Source: Bacteroidota bacterium (lineage in GTDB: Bacteria > Bacteroidota > Bacteroidia > B-17B0 > Aurantibacillaceae). Taken from it: a stretch of DNA of 64,000 nt. Below are positions 36,501 through 45,531 of this stretch, in pieces. Both the position numbers and the translations under genes were made by a program. The first letter of the stretch is position 1. Every line of letters begins with the position of its first letter. The DNA lies in assembly GCA_029237825.1 (NCBI GenBank), contig JAQZBQ010000013.1, positions 1-64,000 on the forward strand, written 5' to 3'. The notes under the pieces were generated by a model. That model had not been told where the DNA came from. It ran no database searches and was given only the letters and a program-made list of their open reading frames with translations.

Positions 36501-38261
36501 ATGAGAAAAATATTTATTCCACTTGTTGCCACTGTGTTTACTTTAGGCATCACATCATGTTCAGACGACAAAAAAGAAAGCCATGCCGGTGAGGAAGGTA
36601 AAGGCGGGGTGTACATGGGCGGTGTAATGCGTATGAACGAAGTTGAGGCATTCAAAAGCCTTAACCCGATTGCCGTGAATGAAATTGTAGGGTTTCATGT
36701 GGGAACTCAATTATTCGAAGGATTAGTGAAGTTTGATCAAAACGATCTATCCATACAGCCAGCCATTGCGCGTTCATGGGAAAGTAACGCAGATCAAACA
36801 GAATGGACTTTTCATATCCGCCAGGGCGTAATGTTTCATCCCGATGCGTGTTTTGCTGACGGAAAAGGAAGAACATTGACTGCAACTGATGTTAAGTTCT
36901 GTTTTGATAAATTATGTACAGCTGATCCAAACAACGCACAGTTTGACGTTACGTTTAAAGATCGTGTGATTGGCGCAAACGAGTCTTTTGAAGCTTCAAA
37001 AGGCGGTAAAAATTTACCTGTTTCCGGTGTTAAAATTGTAAATGATACAACCATTGTAATCAACCTGAAAGCTCCGTTTGCAGGATTTTTAAACATCATC
37101 GCCATGCCGGGTTGCTGGATTTATCCAAAAGAAGCTTTAGATAAATATGGTTTGGATCTTCGCATTCACCCTGTAGGAACTGGTCCTTTTCAGTTGGAAA
37201 CAGTGAAGGAAGGCGAAGTGTTGATCATGAAAAAGAATCCAAATTATTATGCCTATGATAAAGATGGAAATAAGCTCCCTTACTTAGATGGGTTGAAATA
37301 CACGTTTATCCGTGAGAAAAAAGCGGAAATTCTGGAATTTAAATCAGGAAACCTGGATATGGTTTACCGTTTACCTGTTGAAATTTTCCACGAGATCATG
37401 GGTGATTTGGAGCATGCGAAAGATCGTAAAACAGAATTTCAGATTTTAAGTTCTCCCGCATTTAATACAAATTACTTAGGATTCAACTGTGCTAGCACCG
37501 TTTTCAGTAAGAAAGAAACCCGTTTGGCATTCAATTACGCGATTGATCGCCATAAAATTGCTGATTTTACTATCCAGGGAGAAGGAACAGCCGGGGATTA
37601 CGGTATGGTTCCTTATGTTAGCGCCTTTGAAAATGATGGATATAATTTTAAAGGCCTAAAAGGGTATACGTTTGATGTCGCTAAAGCGAAAGAATATTTG
37701 AAGCAAGCCGGCTACCCGGATGGAAAAGGCTTCCCTAAAGTGACTTTGCAAATAAACAGCGGTGGTGGCGATAGAAATGGCTTAATTGCTGAGGTGGTTC
37801 AAAAAATGCTGAAGGAGAATTTAAATGTTGACATCAACATTAATATTGTTCCGTTTGCAGAACACATTGAACAAATACAATCCGGTAAGTCGGATTTCTT
37901 CCGCTTTGCATGGATTGCGGATTATCCGGATCCTGAAACTTTCCTCACATTATTTTATGGAAAGCACGTTCCTGCTAGCCCAACAGAAAAATCTTTTATT
38001 AATTATTTCCGTTTCAAGAATGCGAGATTTGATTCTTTATTTGCAGCAACATTTACCGAACCTGATAAAGCTAAACGGTATGCGTTATTATCCCAAGCGG
38101 AACAGATTGTATTAGATGAAGCGCCATTTATGCCAATCTTCTACGATGAAAACTTCCGACTAGAGCAATTAAATGTTCGTAATTTCCCTGAAAACCCGAT
38201 GAACTACATGGACTTATCAGTAGTCTACTTGATACCTAAAGATAAGATGCCTAAAAAGTAA
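36501..38261 (+). CDS. peptide-type ABC transporter substrate-binding lipoprotein
   Basis: Extracytoplasmic solute-binding protein of the SBP_bac_5 (OppA/DppA) family, 586 residues. An upstream ATG at 36489 is in frame, but MRKIFIPL at 36501 starts a better lipoprotein signal, ending in the lipobox LGITSC with lipid Cys about 20. Family motifs include QLFEGLVKFDQND, ARSWESNADQTEWTFHIRQG (as ARSWESN and TFHIRQGV), VGTGPFQLETVKEG and RLAFNYAIDRHKI. Such proteins bind peptides, though some bind nickel or other solutes. No permease or ATPase genes are adjacent, so it may serve a transporter encoded elsewhere. A terminator follows. Confidence 0.9.
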   Translation: MRKIFIPLVATVFTLGITSCSDDKKESHAGEEGKGGVYMGGVMRMNEVEAFKSLNPIAVNEIVGFHVGTQLFEGLVKFDQNDLSIQPAIARSWESNADQTEWTFHIRQGVMFHPDACFADGKGRTLTATDVKFCFDKLCTADPNNAQFDVTFKDRVIGANESFEASKGGKNLPVSGVKIVNDTTIVINLKAPFAGFLNIIAMPGCWIYPKEALDKYGLDLRIHPVGTGPFQLETVKEGEVLIMKKNPNYYAYDKDGNKLPYLDGLKYTFIREKKAEILEFKSGNLDMVYRLPVEIFHEIMGDLEHAKDRKTEFQILSSPAFNTNYLGFNCASTVFSKKETRLAFNYAIDRHKIADFTIQGEGTAGDYGMVPYVSAFENDGYNFKGLKGYTFDVAKAKEYLKQAGYPDGKGFPKVTLQINSGGGDRNGLIAEVVQKMLKENLNVDININIVPFAEHIEQIQSGKSDFFRFAWIADYPDPETFLTLFYGKHVPASPTEKSFINYFRFKNARFDSLFAATFTEPDKAKRYALLSQAEQIVLDEAPFMPIFYDENFRLEQLNVRNFPENPMNYMDLSVVYLIPKDKMPKK

Positions 38262-38279
38262 ATTACCGGCGCTATTAAA

Positions 38280-38314
38280 AAAATCCCCCTGTTAGGTATA
38301 ACAGGCGGATTTTC
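38280..38314 (+). terminator. rho-independent terminator
   Basis: AAATCC-c-CCTGTT, a 6-nt loop, AACAGG-c-GGATTT followed by a T-rich tail (TTTCTTTT). It lies about 18 nt after the peptide-binding protein stop. Confidence 0.8.
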
Positions 38315-38346
38315 TTTTCACGAACAGCTGAACCTGGTAAATTTAA

Positions 38347-38763
38347 TTAGTACAGCTTAACCTTATATTTTTCAGCCATTTTCCGGATTTGCTCTTCAGT
38401 CACGTGATGCGTGTTTTTACTGTGATGATAATTTTCAACGGTAACAACAAATACCACGTATTTAAACTCAGAAGCTAAGATGAAATAAGATTCCAGTTCC
38501 CAATCCTGGGTAAATGTATTATGAACGAATATCTTCTGAATCGACTGGCTCATTGCGTCCCTGGTAAGCGCTTCACATTCTTTATAAGCCAAATGGTTGT
38601 CCTGAAAATTGAAGATATATTCCCCGGTTTTTTCATCTGTAAAATAATCATCAACGGAGAACACCGGATAGGTATTGTTTTCAGAAAGTAATTTAGCAAG
38701 CGTTGTCTTTCCGCTGCCAGGAAGTCCGCGCAACAATATAAGTGAATTTTCAGAAGATTTCAT
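38347..38763 (-). CDS. P-loop kinase-like protein (N4BP2L1-like AAA family)
   Basis: Small cytoplasmic nucleotide-binding protein of 138 residues. Walker A is GLPGSGKTTLAK (about 13-24), followed by SVDDYFTDEKTGEY, a HLAYKECEALTRDAM helix and the conserved NTFTQDWE (about 82-89) and VTVENYHHSKNTHHV segments characteristic of the N4BP2-like kinase-related family. These are similar to polynucleotide kinase phosphate-transfer folds, but a substrate is not established. It has its own promoter and ends near the terminator of the preceding convergent gene. Confidence 0.82.
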   Translation of the reverse strand: MKSSENSLILLRGLPGSGKTTLAKLLSENNTYPVFSVDDYFTDEKTGEYIFNFQDNHLAYKECEALTRDAMSQSIQKIFVHNTFTQDWELESYFILASEFKYVVFVVTVENYHHSKNTHHVTEEQIRKMAEKYKVKLY

Positions 38764-38780
38764 AGCACCCTTGTTTGATA

Positions 38781-38812
38781 CAAAGATACAGCAATTTTAG
38801 ATAAGCTTTAAA
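38781..38812 (-). promoter_or_regulatory. promoter for the P-loop kinase gene
   Basis: On the minus strand TTTA (38809-38812, one mismatch to TTTG), a 20-nt spacer and TATCTTTG (38781-38788). It lies between the SprF-family stop and the ATG at 38763. Confidence 0.5.
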
Positions 38813-39871
38813 CTAGAAAAAACGAGACGTTGTGGCGCCTCTTCGATACGTATCAAAAGCATACCTTAGTGCAATTTCGAATCCCCCCTTGGTATTAGAA
38901 ACGGTGCGTAATTTTGATAAATTAATGTCGTAACTAAAACCAATGGCGCAACTGTTATATTCAAATTTAATTAATGCGATGGCCGCATCTTTTGCACGGT
39001 AATATCCACCCAGCGAAACTGCCATAAACTTTTTAATTCCTGTATACTTCGAATCGCCCTGTAAAATGTACTGGGCCGTCAGTCCGGGAGTGATTTCTTT
39101 TGTAGGGCCTTGTAAAAATACAATGTAAGAAGGCTTCAAGACAATATTCGTGTTTTTCAATCCGATAGCCGCATCGCCATGAAATACATATTTCATATAT
39201 AAACGCGTTGCATCACCATAAAAGGAATATGCCGGTTGATGTGGATGAAATATGGCCACCCCTAAATTCAATCGTTTGGCATTGTTTGCAGTCATATACA
39301 TTTCGTGAGATCCATAACTGTATTGGATGCCTCCTGCAAAGTCAACAAAATTGAAATTTGGAACCGTATTCACTTCTCCGCTTAAACGCGAGGCGTCATA
39401 AGCCATGCCATCATATTGATTTCCCCAGCTATATCCTGTAGCATTCACCCCCCTTTGCACATAACCGGCCATGAGACCGGCAGAAATGAGGTTACTTTTA
39501 TTTAATAAAACCATTCCCGATAAGGAAAAATTGATTTGCGTGGTTTTCATTTGCCCCGCACCTGCCTTATCCGAAAAAAAATCGAGCCCAATCCCAAGGT
39601 GATTTTTTTTCTTCTTAAAAAGACGGCCGTCCAAAGTAACAGCAATGGTTTTAAAGGGTGCGTTTACGCTTTGCCACTGAGATTTATAGTTTGCAATAAC
39701 TCTCAGTTCGTGAGGAACGCCAACATTTGCCGGATTAAGTAAAACGGGAGTTTCATCGAATTGTGAAAAATGAATGTCTTGTGAAAACGACTCACCGCTT
39801 ACTAAAACGCTCAGAAAGAGACCTGTTATTTTTAAAAATGCTGCCTTCATGTAGGGTAGTTTATTATTCAT
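38813..39871 (-). CDS. sprF: PorP/SprF family type IX secretion membrane protein
   Basis: Outer-membrane protein of the PorP/SprF family, needed in Flavobacterium for secretion of its partner SprB-type adhesin through T9SS. The 352 residues (345 from the alternative ATG at 39850) have a signal peptide ending ESFSQ and the family start DIHFSQFDETPVLLNPANVG, then KSQWQSV and a C-terminal beta-rich barrel ending in Phe (TTSRFF). Its ATG overlaps the stop of the large SprB-like gene (TAATG), so translation is probably coupled. The gene pair with type B cargo is the classical SprF-SprB arrangement, which supports the function more than sequence alone. Confidence 0.9.
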   Translation of the reverse strand: MNNKLPYMKAAFLKITGLFLSVLVSGESFSQDIHFSQFDETPVLLNPANVGVPHELRVIANYKSQWQSVNAPFKTIAVTLDGRLFKKKKNHLGIGLDFFSDKAGAGQMKTTQINFSLSGMVLLNKSNLISAGLMAGYVQRGVNATGYSWGNQYDGMAYDASRLSGEVNTVPNFNFVDFAGGIQYSYGSHEMYMTANNAKRLNLGVAIFHPHQPAYSFYGDATRLYMKYVFHGDAAIGLKNTNIVLKPSYIVFLQGPTKEITPGLTAQYILQGDSKYTGIKKFMAVSLGGYYRAKDAAIALIKFEYNSCAIGFSYDINLSKLRTVSNTKGGFEIALRYAFDTYRRGATTSRFF

Positions 39872-42800
39872 TATTTCACAATCGATATACTTCCTTTTTG
39901 AATTACATCTTCACCGTCAACAGTAGCTTTTAAATAATAAGCAAAAGCTGCCGGATCCATTTTTTTTCCGTTAAAGGTTCCGTCCCATCCAAATGCCGGG
40001 TCGTTTGAAGTAAATACTTTTTCGCCCCAACGATCGAAAATGACAAACTCCATGTTTTCGATACAATTTCCGTAAACGTATAATACATCATTCTGACCGT
40101 CGTCGTTCGGTGAAAATGCTGTAGGTACAAAGACTTCACCACACTTAATGTCCACTACAATTGTCACGGTATCAGTACCGATACAACCGCCTGAGATGGT
40201 TGTTAATGTGTAGGTAGTAGTCACATTTGGTGATGCTATTGTATTGGTGCAAGTAGAACAACTCAACGAGACGGATGGCGTCCATACAACCGTCGATCCA
40301 ACAGGCACAGTTCCATTGAGTGCTGCGCTTTCTCCGGCAAAAATGGTCGCGCCGATCCCAGCATCTACCGAAAGCACTCCTGAAGAACTTACATAGCAGG
40401 TAGACGATACTGAACAGCCTGCGCCGTCTGTAACAGTTACGGTATAAACTCCTGCGGATAGCCCTGTAACCGTATTGCTGTTACTGTTTACACTCCACAA
40501 AACTGATAGCGCGCCGGTTCCCCCGCTGGCCAACACGGATGCAGTTCCGTCATAGTTTCCACAAGTTGCCGGTGTTGTCGATAAGGAAAGTGATATCGCT
40601 GCTGGTTGAGTGATATTTAAAGTAATGGTATTGATACATCCCGATCCATATCCAACAAAAACTGTATATACACCGGCGGTTAAACCTGTTGCGGAAGGGC
40701 TACTTCCTCCGCTTGGTAACCATGTGTATGTGTAAGGCCCCGAACCGCTAGTAGCGTTGATTGATGCTCCACCGTTCGACGCACCAAAGCATGTTAAATT
40801 GGTTTGAGACGTTACAGATAATGTCGGTCCACCGGCAGCGCCATTTATAGTTGTTACGGAAGTGGTTTGGCATCCGTTTGCGTCGGTTACTTTTACCGTA
40901 TAGTTTCCGGCGGACAAATTTGAAATGACAGCGGTGTTTGCTCCTGAAGGGCTCCAGCTATATGTATACCCTGGAGTTCCTCCCGACGGAGTTACTGTTG
41001 CACTCCCAACACTTGTTCCGCACCCGGTTGGTGAGTTAAAAACCGGTGCGGATAAAGCCAATGATGGTTGCGTGATTGAAATGGTTCCTGATCCTGTACA
41101 CCCGGATCCATCCCTAACAACGATAGTATAGATCCCTGCAGCGAGGCTATTTTGAGTAGAACCTGTCAGGTTGCCGGGACTCCATGTATAGGAATAAGCG
41201 CTGCTGCCACCGGTTGCATTGATTGTTGCTGATCCTGTAGATGCACCAAAACAACTTACACTCGCTTGAGAAACAACGGATATTGTAGGCCCAGAGGTAG
41301 AATTTAAATTGAGTGTAAGTGTTACAGAACAGCCTTTGGAATCCGTTACCAAAACAGAGTTTGGCCCGGCGGTAAGATTAGATGCTGAGGATCCTGATCC
41401 ACCGTTGGGAGTCCAGCTGTAAGTATATCCGGGCGTTCCGCCATTAGCTGTAACAGTAGCTGTTCCGTTGCTTGATCCGCACCCAGGTGCCGTGGAGGCA
41501 GAGATAGCCGCAGTAAGTGCGGTTGAAGGTTGAGAAATCGATAAGGTCCCTGAGCCAATACAATTATTTGCGTCTGCAACCTGAACAGTATACACTCCTG
41601 CGCTCAAACTGGTTTGTGTCGCGCCGGTTAAATTTCCCGGTGTCCAGGTGAACGTATAAACTCCGGTTCCACCTGTACCCCCGACTGTCGCAGTTCCGGT
41701 GTTGGCCCCGAAACAATTTACATTCGTTTGCGACGTAACTGAAAGTAATGGCCCACCAGAAGAGCTAATGTTCGCGATTGCTGTTGCCGTACAGCCGTTT
41801 GCATCTGTAACGGTTACTGTATTACTGCCTGCTGTTAAGCCTGTTGCGCCTGCTGAGGTGCCTCCTGTGGGCGCCCAGTTATATGAATAGCCTGCTGTAC
41901 CACCGCTTGCAGTAACAGTTGCCCCGCCAGTTCCACCCGAGGAACCGGCACTGCTTAAAGTGATATCATCTACAGCAAAAGACGGATCAGAACCGGCGCC
42001 GTTATCATTATTTACCCATCTGTACCCGATTTTTATTGAAGCATTGTTGTTGGCGCTGGCAGGTAAGGTAATAGTGCGCAATGCCCATTCTCCCTGACTA
42101 CCGCCGCATACAACGGTTTTAGGCATATTGTCAATCTGTGCCCAGGTAGTCCCATTAAAATACCAAAGTGTGGCATCATCAACAGTTGTTTCACCACCTT
42201 CAATGTATTTAAAAGTAAGGGTGATATTACTTTTACCAGTACAATTTATTGTAGGGGATTCAGCGCGTTTGTCTGCACTCACCGCATTTGAACCTAAACC
42301 GGTATCATAAGCTGCGCCGCAATCACCCGCTGGGCAGAAAAGAAAAGCTGCCGGTGATGTCGAAACATTCCCAACATGTAAGGTTCTATTTGTGGAACCC
42401 GCACCAAGGCAACCATCACCACAAACACCTACTGCCATTCCGGATTCAGTAGCGCTGACATACCATTGGTTGGCTGACGCGTCGTTTGTTCCCGTATTTG
42501 TTACAGTCCAGGCACCGTTTGTGCCGGTAAATGCCGAAGCTAACGCGCCCTGGTTACAACCTGTGCCGAATGTTTCGGTCCAGAAAGTTGAAGTTGTGGT
42601 GCCTGACCCGCAGCTTGCAGCCGTCGTAGCTGTAATGACAGCATTTAAGGCAGAAGCCGGCTGGGTAATGGAAACTGTTCCTGTTCCGGAGCATTGATTC
42701 TGATCTTTGATAGCGATCGTATATATGCCTGCGGCGAGATTGAATTGAGTTGCTCCTGTTAAATTTCCAGGTGACCACGTATAAGAGTACGCTACAGCTC

Positions 42801-45279
42801 CACCACTTGTGTTTACACTGGCACTACCTGTACTTGCACCAAAGCAATTCACATTGGTTTGTGATGTTACAGCCATGGTTAAAGTTGGGCAAGTCGGTGT
42901 AGAACATGAAGGAATGGAAGCTAATGTAGTAAAAGTATAAGTGATACCGCTCGCCAGGTCTTTTACTTTTATTGGAAATACAGTTGAGGATGGCGCCGAA
43001 ACTGTTGTGCCGGAAGCTGTCCAAGTAGGTACCGTAACTCCGGCGCACACAAACGGAGCGCAGTTTCCGAACGGACATCCAGAACAGTCCACCGAAGTGG
43101 TTGTGCTCGACCATGTATAGGTACTGGTTCCGTTAACTACAGAAAGTGATCCTGAATTAACACATAGAGATATCGTTCCGCAGGTAGTTACAACAATACT
43201 TGTAGTTCCTGATCCACAAGCAAGACTGTATGTTATGACATGTGTGCCTGCGCCAGCAGTTGCCGGGTTAAATGTTCCATTCGTAGCATTTGTAATTCCT
43301 GTTCCACTCCACGTCCCGCCGGCCGAAGCAGCAGTTAAATTAATGGGTGCACCCGTGGTACATTGACTCGGGGGCTGGCAAATGCTAACATCACAGCATG
43401 TTAATGATAGTGTGGCCCCAGCGGTTAAAGAGCTAAATGATTGAATATATCCAGTTCTTGATGCAGTACCGGAGTTGCCGGTAGAACCACAAGCAATGAC
43501 ATCACCTGAGGTACTCACATGCACATCGTATACATTAAAAGGAACAGCAACGGTTGCGAGTTGAACCAAGGCTGAACTAAATTTTGTTACGGCATTGGTG
43601 GAACCTACATAGATATTGCCTGCAGCATCAATGTCAATGCCGCTGCAACTAACTGCCTTCTGGCCCAGACTTGTAGTAGCGGCCCCGCCCGGAATAGCAA
43701 CTGATGCAATAATAGATCCATTTGCAAGGGATCGTTTGTATAGTGTAGTTCCGTTATGGGTATACACGAAATTCATATCAGCCCGGATTGCCATAATTCC
43801 TGTATTATCATACCTGAAATTTTCACATTTATAAGAGAAGCCATGTGTACTGTTAGTTTTATAGAGACCCGAAGTCCCTCCACATGAACTAAAATTCTGA
43901 TTGATGAAACCGATAGTATCCAGAGTAAGGAAGTAATATTTTCCATTTCCGCAGGAAGTAATCGATCGTACTTCCTGAATGCTGGGTGGAAATCCAAATG
44001 CCGATCCGTATGCAACAATCTTAGTGCTTAACACGGCTCCATTTGTGGTGTTGATATCATAAATCGCCCCCCTTAAATTATCAGTTCCGCCAACAATGAG
44101 TTTGGTCTGATCGCAATTGAAAGCAATATTCCAATATTCGGCCAAGGAACTTCCGCCTACACTCCAAATTAAGCCGCCGGCTGTACTGACTTTTTGGATG
44201 CCTGCCGAGGTTCCGTTCGTAACGTAGGAAATGCCTGCATTATCGGTAGCGAAGGTCCCGAGCCATGAAGTTGTATCATAGGGCGTGTTATAGGTCCACT
44301 GTATTGCACCGGCAGCATTGTATTTTAAAAGCTGCAAAGGAGAAGTTCCACCAATCAGGTAAACATTTCCTGCGCCGTCTTTTTCACACTCCCACACGCA
44401 ATCCCAGTTATTTGTAAAGGCGGGTGTTTGCGTCCAGGGATCGATTATAACGGTTTTGCTATTATCGTAATTGCCAAGCTGGAATGAAACAGTTTTTCCC
44501 GACTTAACAAACGCTGAAGGAATGGTAGATGATTTATTATCATTCAAAAAGGTTAAAGGTGCGTGATCAATGATATCGCCCAATTTAGTACGGATGTGAA
44601 TATTGCCATTCCCTTTCAAAGATACCTGACTATCGTAAACCATTTTAATGTTGGAAGGATCTGCTCCTGGATGCAAGATCACCGAGTATTTTAAGCCTTC
44701 TTTGTCAGAGAAAATATACTCTACGTCAATTTTTGGGTAGATGCTTTTGTATGTTATTTTCCGGTATCCTTTAATATTATTTATATTCCTTATCCCGCCA
44801 CCTTCTTGCATTAGTGAATAACTATGATAATCGGAAGTGAGTTCTGCTCCTTCAATTTCAACATCAGGGTTTCCGCCATGCCAGAACATATTTACTTGAT
44901 CATCCTTAACATTTAACTGATGTTCTTCTTTTTCATGACGCATATGTTCATCCGGATTTCTGAATTCCTCCCTGCGTTCCCGTTCCATCTCCCTGGCATC
45001 CTTCTTTTTCTTTGTCGTTTCAATGAAAGTGTAGATAATACCCTTTTTTGTAAAATAAATTTTTGTTCCGCCGTGGTCTACAGCAAACAAAACCGGAGCA
45101 TCATTTCCAAAAGAAGCCGGAATCACGAACTGGCCTTTATTTTCAATGAAAGACTTTTGAAACTCGAATTTTTTGGTCCACGATGCACTACTTCCCACTT
45201 GTGCTAGAAGCGAATTTTCTCCTGAGCTAAAAAAACCAAGGGCAGCGACAAACAGATAAGAATGTAAAAAAGATCTCAT
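39871..45279 (-). CDS. SprB-like repeat surface adhesin with type B T9SS domain
   Basis: Giant predicted surface protein (about 1802 residues from ATG 45279; a longer frame starts at 45306). Numbering below is from 45306. A signal peptide ends SLLAQ. Residues about 50-290 are a DUF7948-like domain (SFIENKGQF start) with a Lys/Glu-rich loop (99-130). About 295-640 form a beta-propeller-like region (SBBP-type repeats such as DGAGNVYLIGG), then an Ig-like segment. From about 812 to 1640 are eight SprB-type repeats in four pairs, with CFGASTGSA, YSYTWSPGNLTGATQ and ITQP cores. A domain of about 220 residues (903-1124) is inserted inside repeat two. The C-terminal domain (1722-1811) has FVPTAFSPNDDGQND and FDRWGEKVF. 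The paired SprF gene overlaps its stop. In Flavobacterium, SprB drives gliding; adhesin is the safest call here. Confidence 0.87.
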   Translation of the reverse strand: MRSFLHSYLFVAALGFFSSGENSLLAQVGSSASWTKKFEFQKSFIENKGQFVIPASFGNDAPVLFAVDHGGTKIYFTKKGIIYTFIETTKKKKDAREMERERREEFRNPDEHMRHEKEEHQLNVKDDQVNMFWHGGNPDVEIEGAELTSDYHSYSLMQEGGGIRNINNIKGYRKITYKSIYPKIDVEYIFSDKEGLKYSVILHPGADPSNIKMVYDSQVSLKGNGNIHIRTKLGDIIDHAPLTFLNDNKSSTIPSAFVKSGKTVSFQLGNYDNSKTVIIDPWTQTPAFTNNWDCVWECEKDGAGNVYLIGGTSPLQLLKYNAAGAIQWTYNTPYDTTSWLGTFATDNAGISYVTNGTSAGIQKVSTAGGLIWSVGGSSLAEYWNIAFNCDQTKLIVGGTDNLRGAIYDINTTNGAVLSTKIVAYGSAFGFPPSIQEVRSITSCGNGKYYFLTLDTIGFINQNFSSCGGTSGLYKTNSTHGFSYKCENFRYDNTGIMAIRADMNFVYTHNGTTLYKRSLANGSIIASVAIPGGAATTSLGQKAVSCSGIDIDAAGNIYVGSTNAVTKFSSALVQLATVAVPFNVYDVHVSTSGDVIACGSTGNSGTASRTGYIQSFSSLTAGATLSLTCCDVSICQPPSQCTTGAPINLTAASAGGTWSGTGITNATNGTFNPATAGAGTHVITYSLACGSGTTSIVVTTCGTISLCVNSGSLSVVNGTSTYTWSSTTTSVDCSGCPFGNCAPFVCAGVTVPTWTASGTTVSAPSSTVFPIKVKDLASGITYTFTTLASIPSCSTPTCPTLTMAVTSQTNVNCFGASTGSASVNTSGGAVAYSYTWSPGNLTGATQFNLAAGIYTIAIKDQNQCSGTGTVSITQPASALNAVITATTAASCGSGTTTSTFWTETFGTGCNQGALASAFTGTNGAWTVTNTGTNDASANQWYVSATESGMAVGVCGDGCLGAGSTNRTLHVGNVSTSPAAFLFCPAGDCGAAYDTGLGSNAVSADKRAESPTINCTGKSNITLTFKYIEGGETTVDDATLWYFNGTTWAQIDNMPKTVVCGGSQGEWALRTITLPASANNNASIKIGYRWVNNDNGAGSDPSFAVDDITLSSAGSSGGTGGATVTASGGTAGYSYNWAPTGGTSAGATGLTAGSNTVTVTDANGCTATAIANISSSGGPLLSVTSQTNVNCFGANTGTATVGGTGGTGVYTFTWTPGNLTGATQTSLSAGVYTVQVADANNCIGSGTLSISQPSTALTAAISASTAPGCGSSNGTATVTANGGTPGYTYSWTPNGGSGSSASNLTAGPNSVLVTDSKGCSVTLTLNLNSTSGPTISVVSQASVSCFGASTGSATINATGGSSAYSYTWSPGNLTGSTQNSLAAGIYTIVVRDGSGCTGSGTISITQPSLALSAPVFNSPTGCGTSVGSATVTPSGGTPGYTYSWSPSGANTAVISNLSAGNYTVKVTDANGCQTTSVTTINGAAGGPTLSVTSQTNLTCFGASNGGASINATSGSGPYTYTWLPSGGSSPSATGLTAGVYTVFVGYGSGCINTITLNITQPAAISLSLSTTPATCGNYDGTASVLASGGTGALSVLWSVNSNSNTVTGLSAGVYTVTVTDGAGCSVSSTCYVSSSGVLSVDAGIGATIFAGESAALNGTVPVGSTVVWTPSVSLSCSTCTNTIASPNVTTTYTLTTISGGCIGTDTVTIVVDIKCGEVFVPTAFSPNDDGQNDVLYVYGNCIENMEFVIFDRWGEKVFTSNDPAFGWDGTFNGKKMDPAAFAYYLKATVDGEDVIQKGSISIVK

Positions 45280-45332
45280 GCTTTTAGTATTAGTTAAGAC
45301 AAACAAATATTAAAAATTCGGTGCAAGAAAAT

Positions 45333-45352
45333 TAGGGGGCTGACCCTCTAAT
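45333..45352. other. hairpin in the gap upstream of the SprB-like gene
   Basis: TTAGGGGG and CCCTCTAA flank a 4-nt loop (8-bp stem with one G-T pair). On the minus strand it is followed by TTTTCTT, so it may be a second weak terminator behind the TonB receptor gene. Otherwise I see nothing in the 45280-45531 gap besides this and the 45482-45510 terminator. Confidence 0.4.
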
Positions 45353-45481
45353 ATTTCATTTCTAAAGGACGTATGAAACCGATTATGGAGGCCATGGGTT
45401 TCGTATGGTCAAGTTCGTAAATTAATACGACAACCAGAAATTATTTTTTCATAGTGGGTTGGTAAGGATCATTTAAAACAG

Positions 45482-45510
45482 AAAAAGCACCCTTTCAAGG
45501 ATGCTTTTTT
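45482..45510 (-). terminator. rho-independent terminator after the TonB-dependent receptor
   Basis: AAAAAGCA-c-CCTT, a 2-nt loop, AAGG-a-TGCTTTTTT. It is symmetrical, with A/T tails on both sides, and lies 22 nt beyond the receptor stop (45532). Confidence 0.75.
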
Positions 45511-45531
45511 ATGTTTCATTTACAAAGCCTT

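Noticed and set aside
42392-42697. Long plus-strand open frame with Pro/Val-rich translation within the adhesin gene
   Set aside because: It lies antisense to the 1811-residue SprB-like CDS, has a composition set by its Thr/Gly/Ser-rich repeats on the other strand, and no start context or family similarity.
40200-42900. Regularly repeated segments resembling a CRISPR array at DNA level
   Set aside because: The repeats are in frame, about 70 codons long and diverged, matching SprB protein repeats; there are no short identical repeats or unique spacers and no cas genes.
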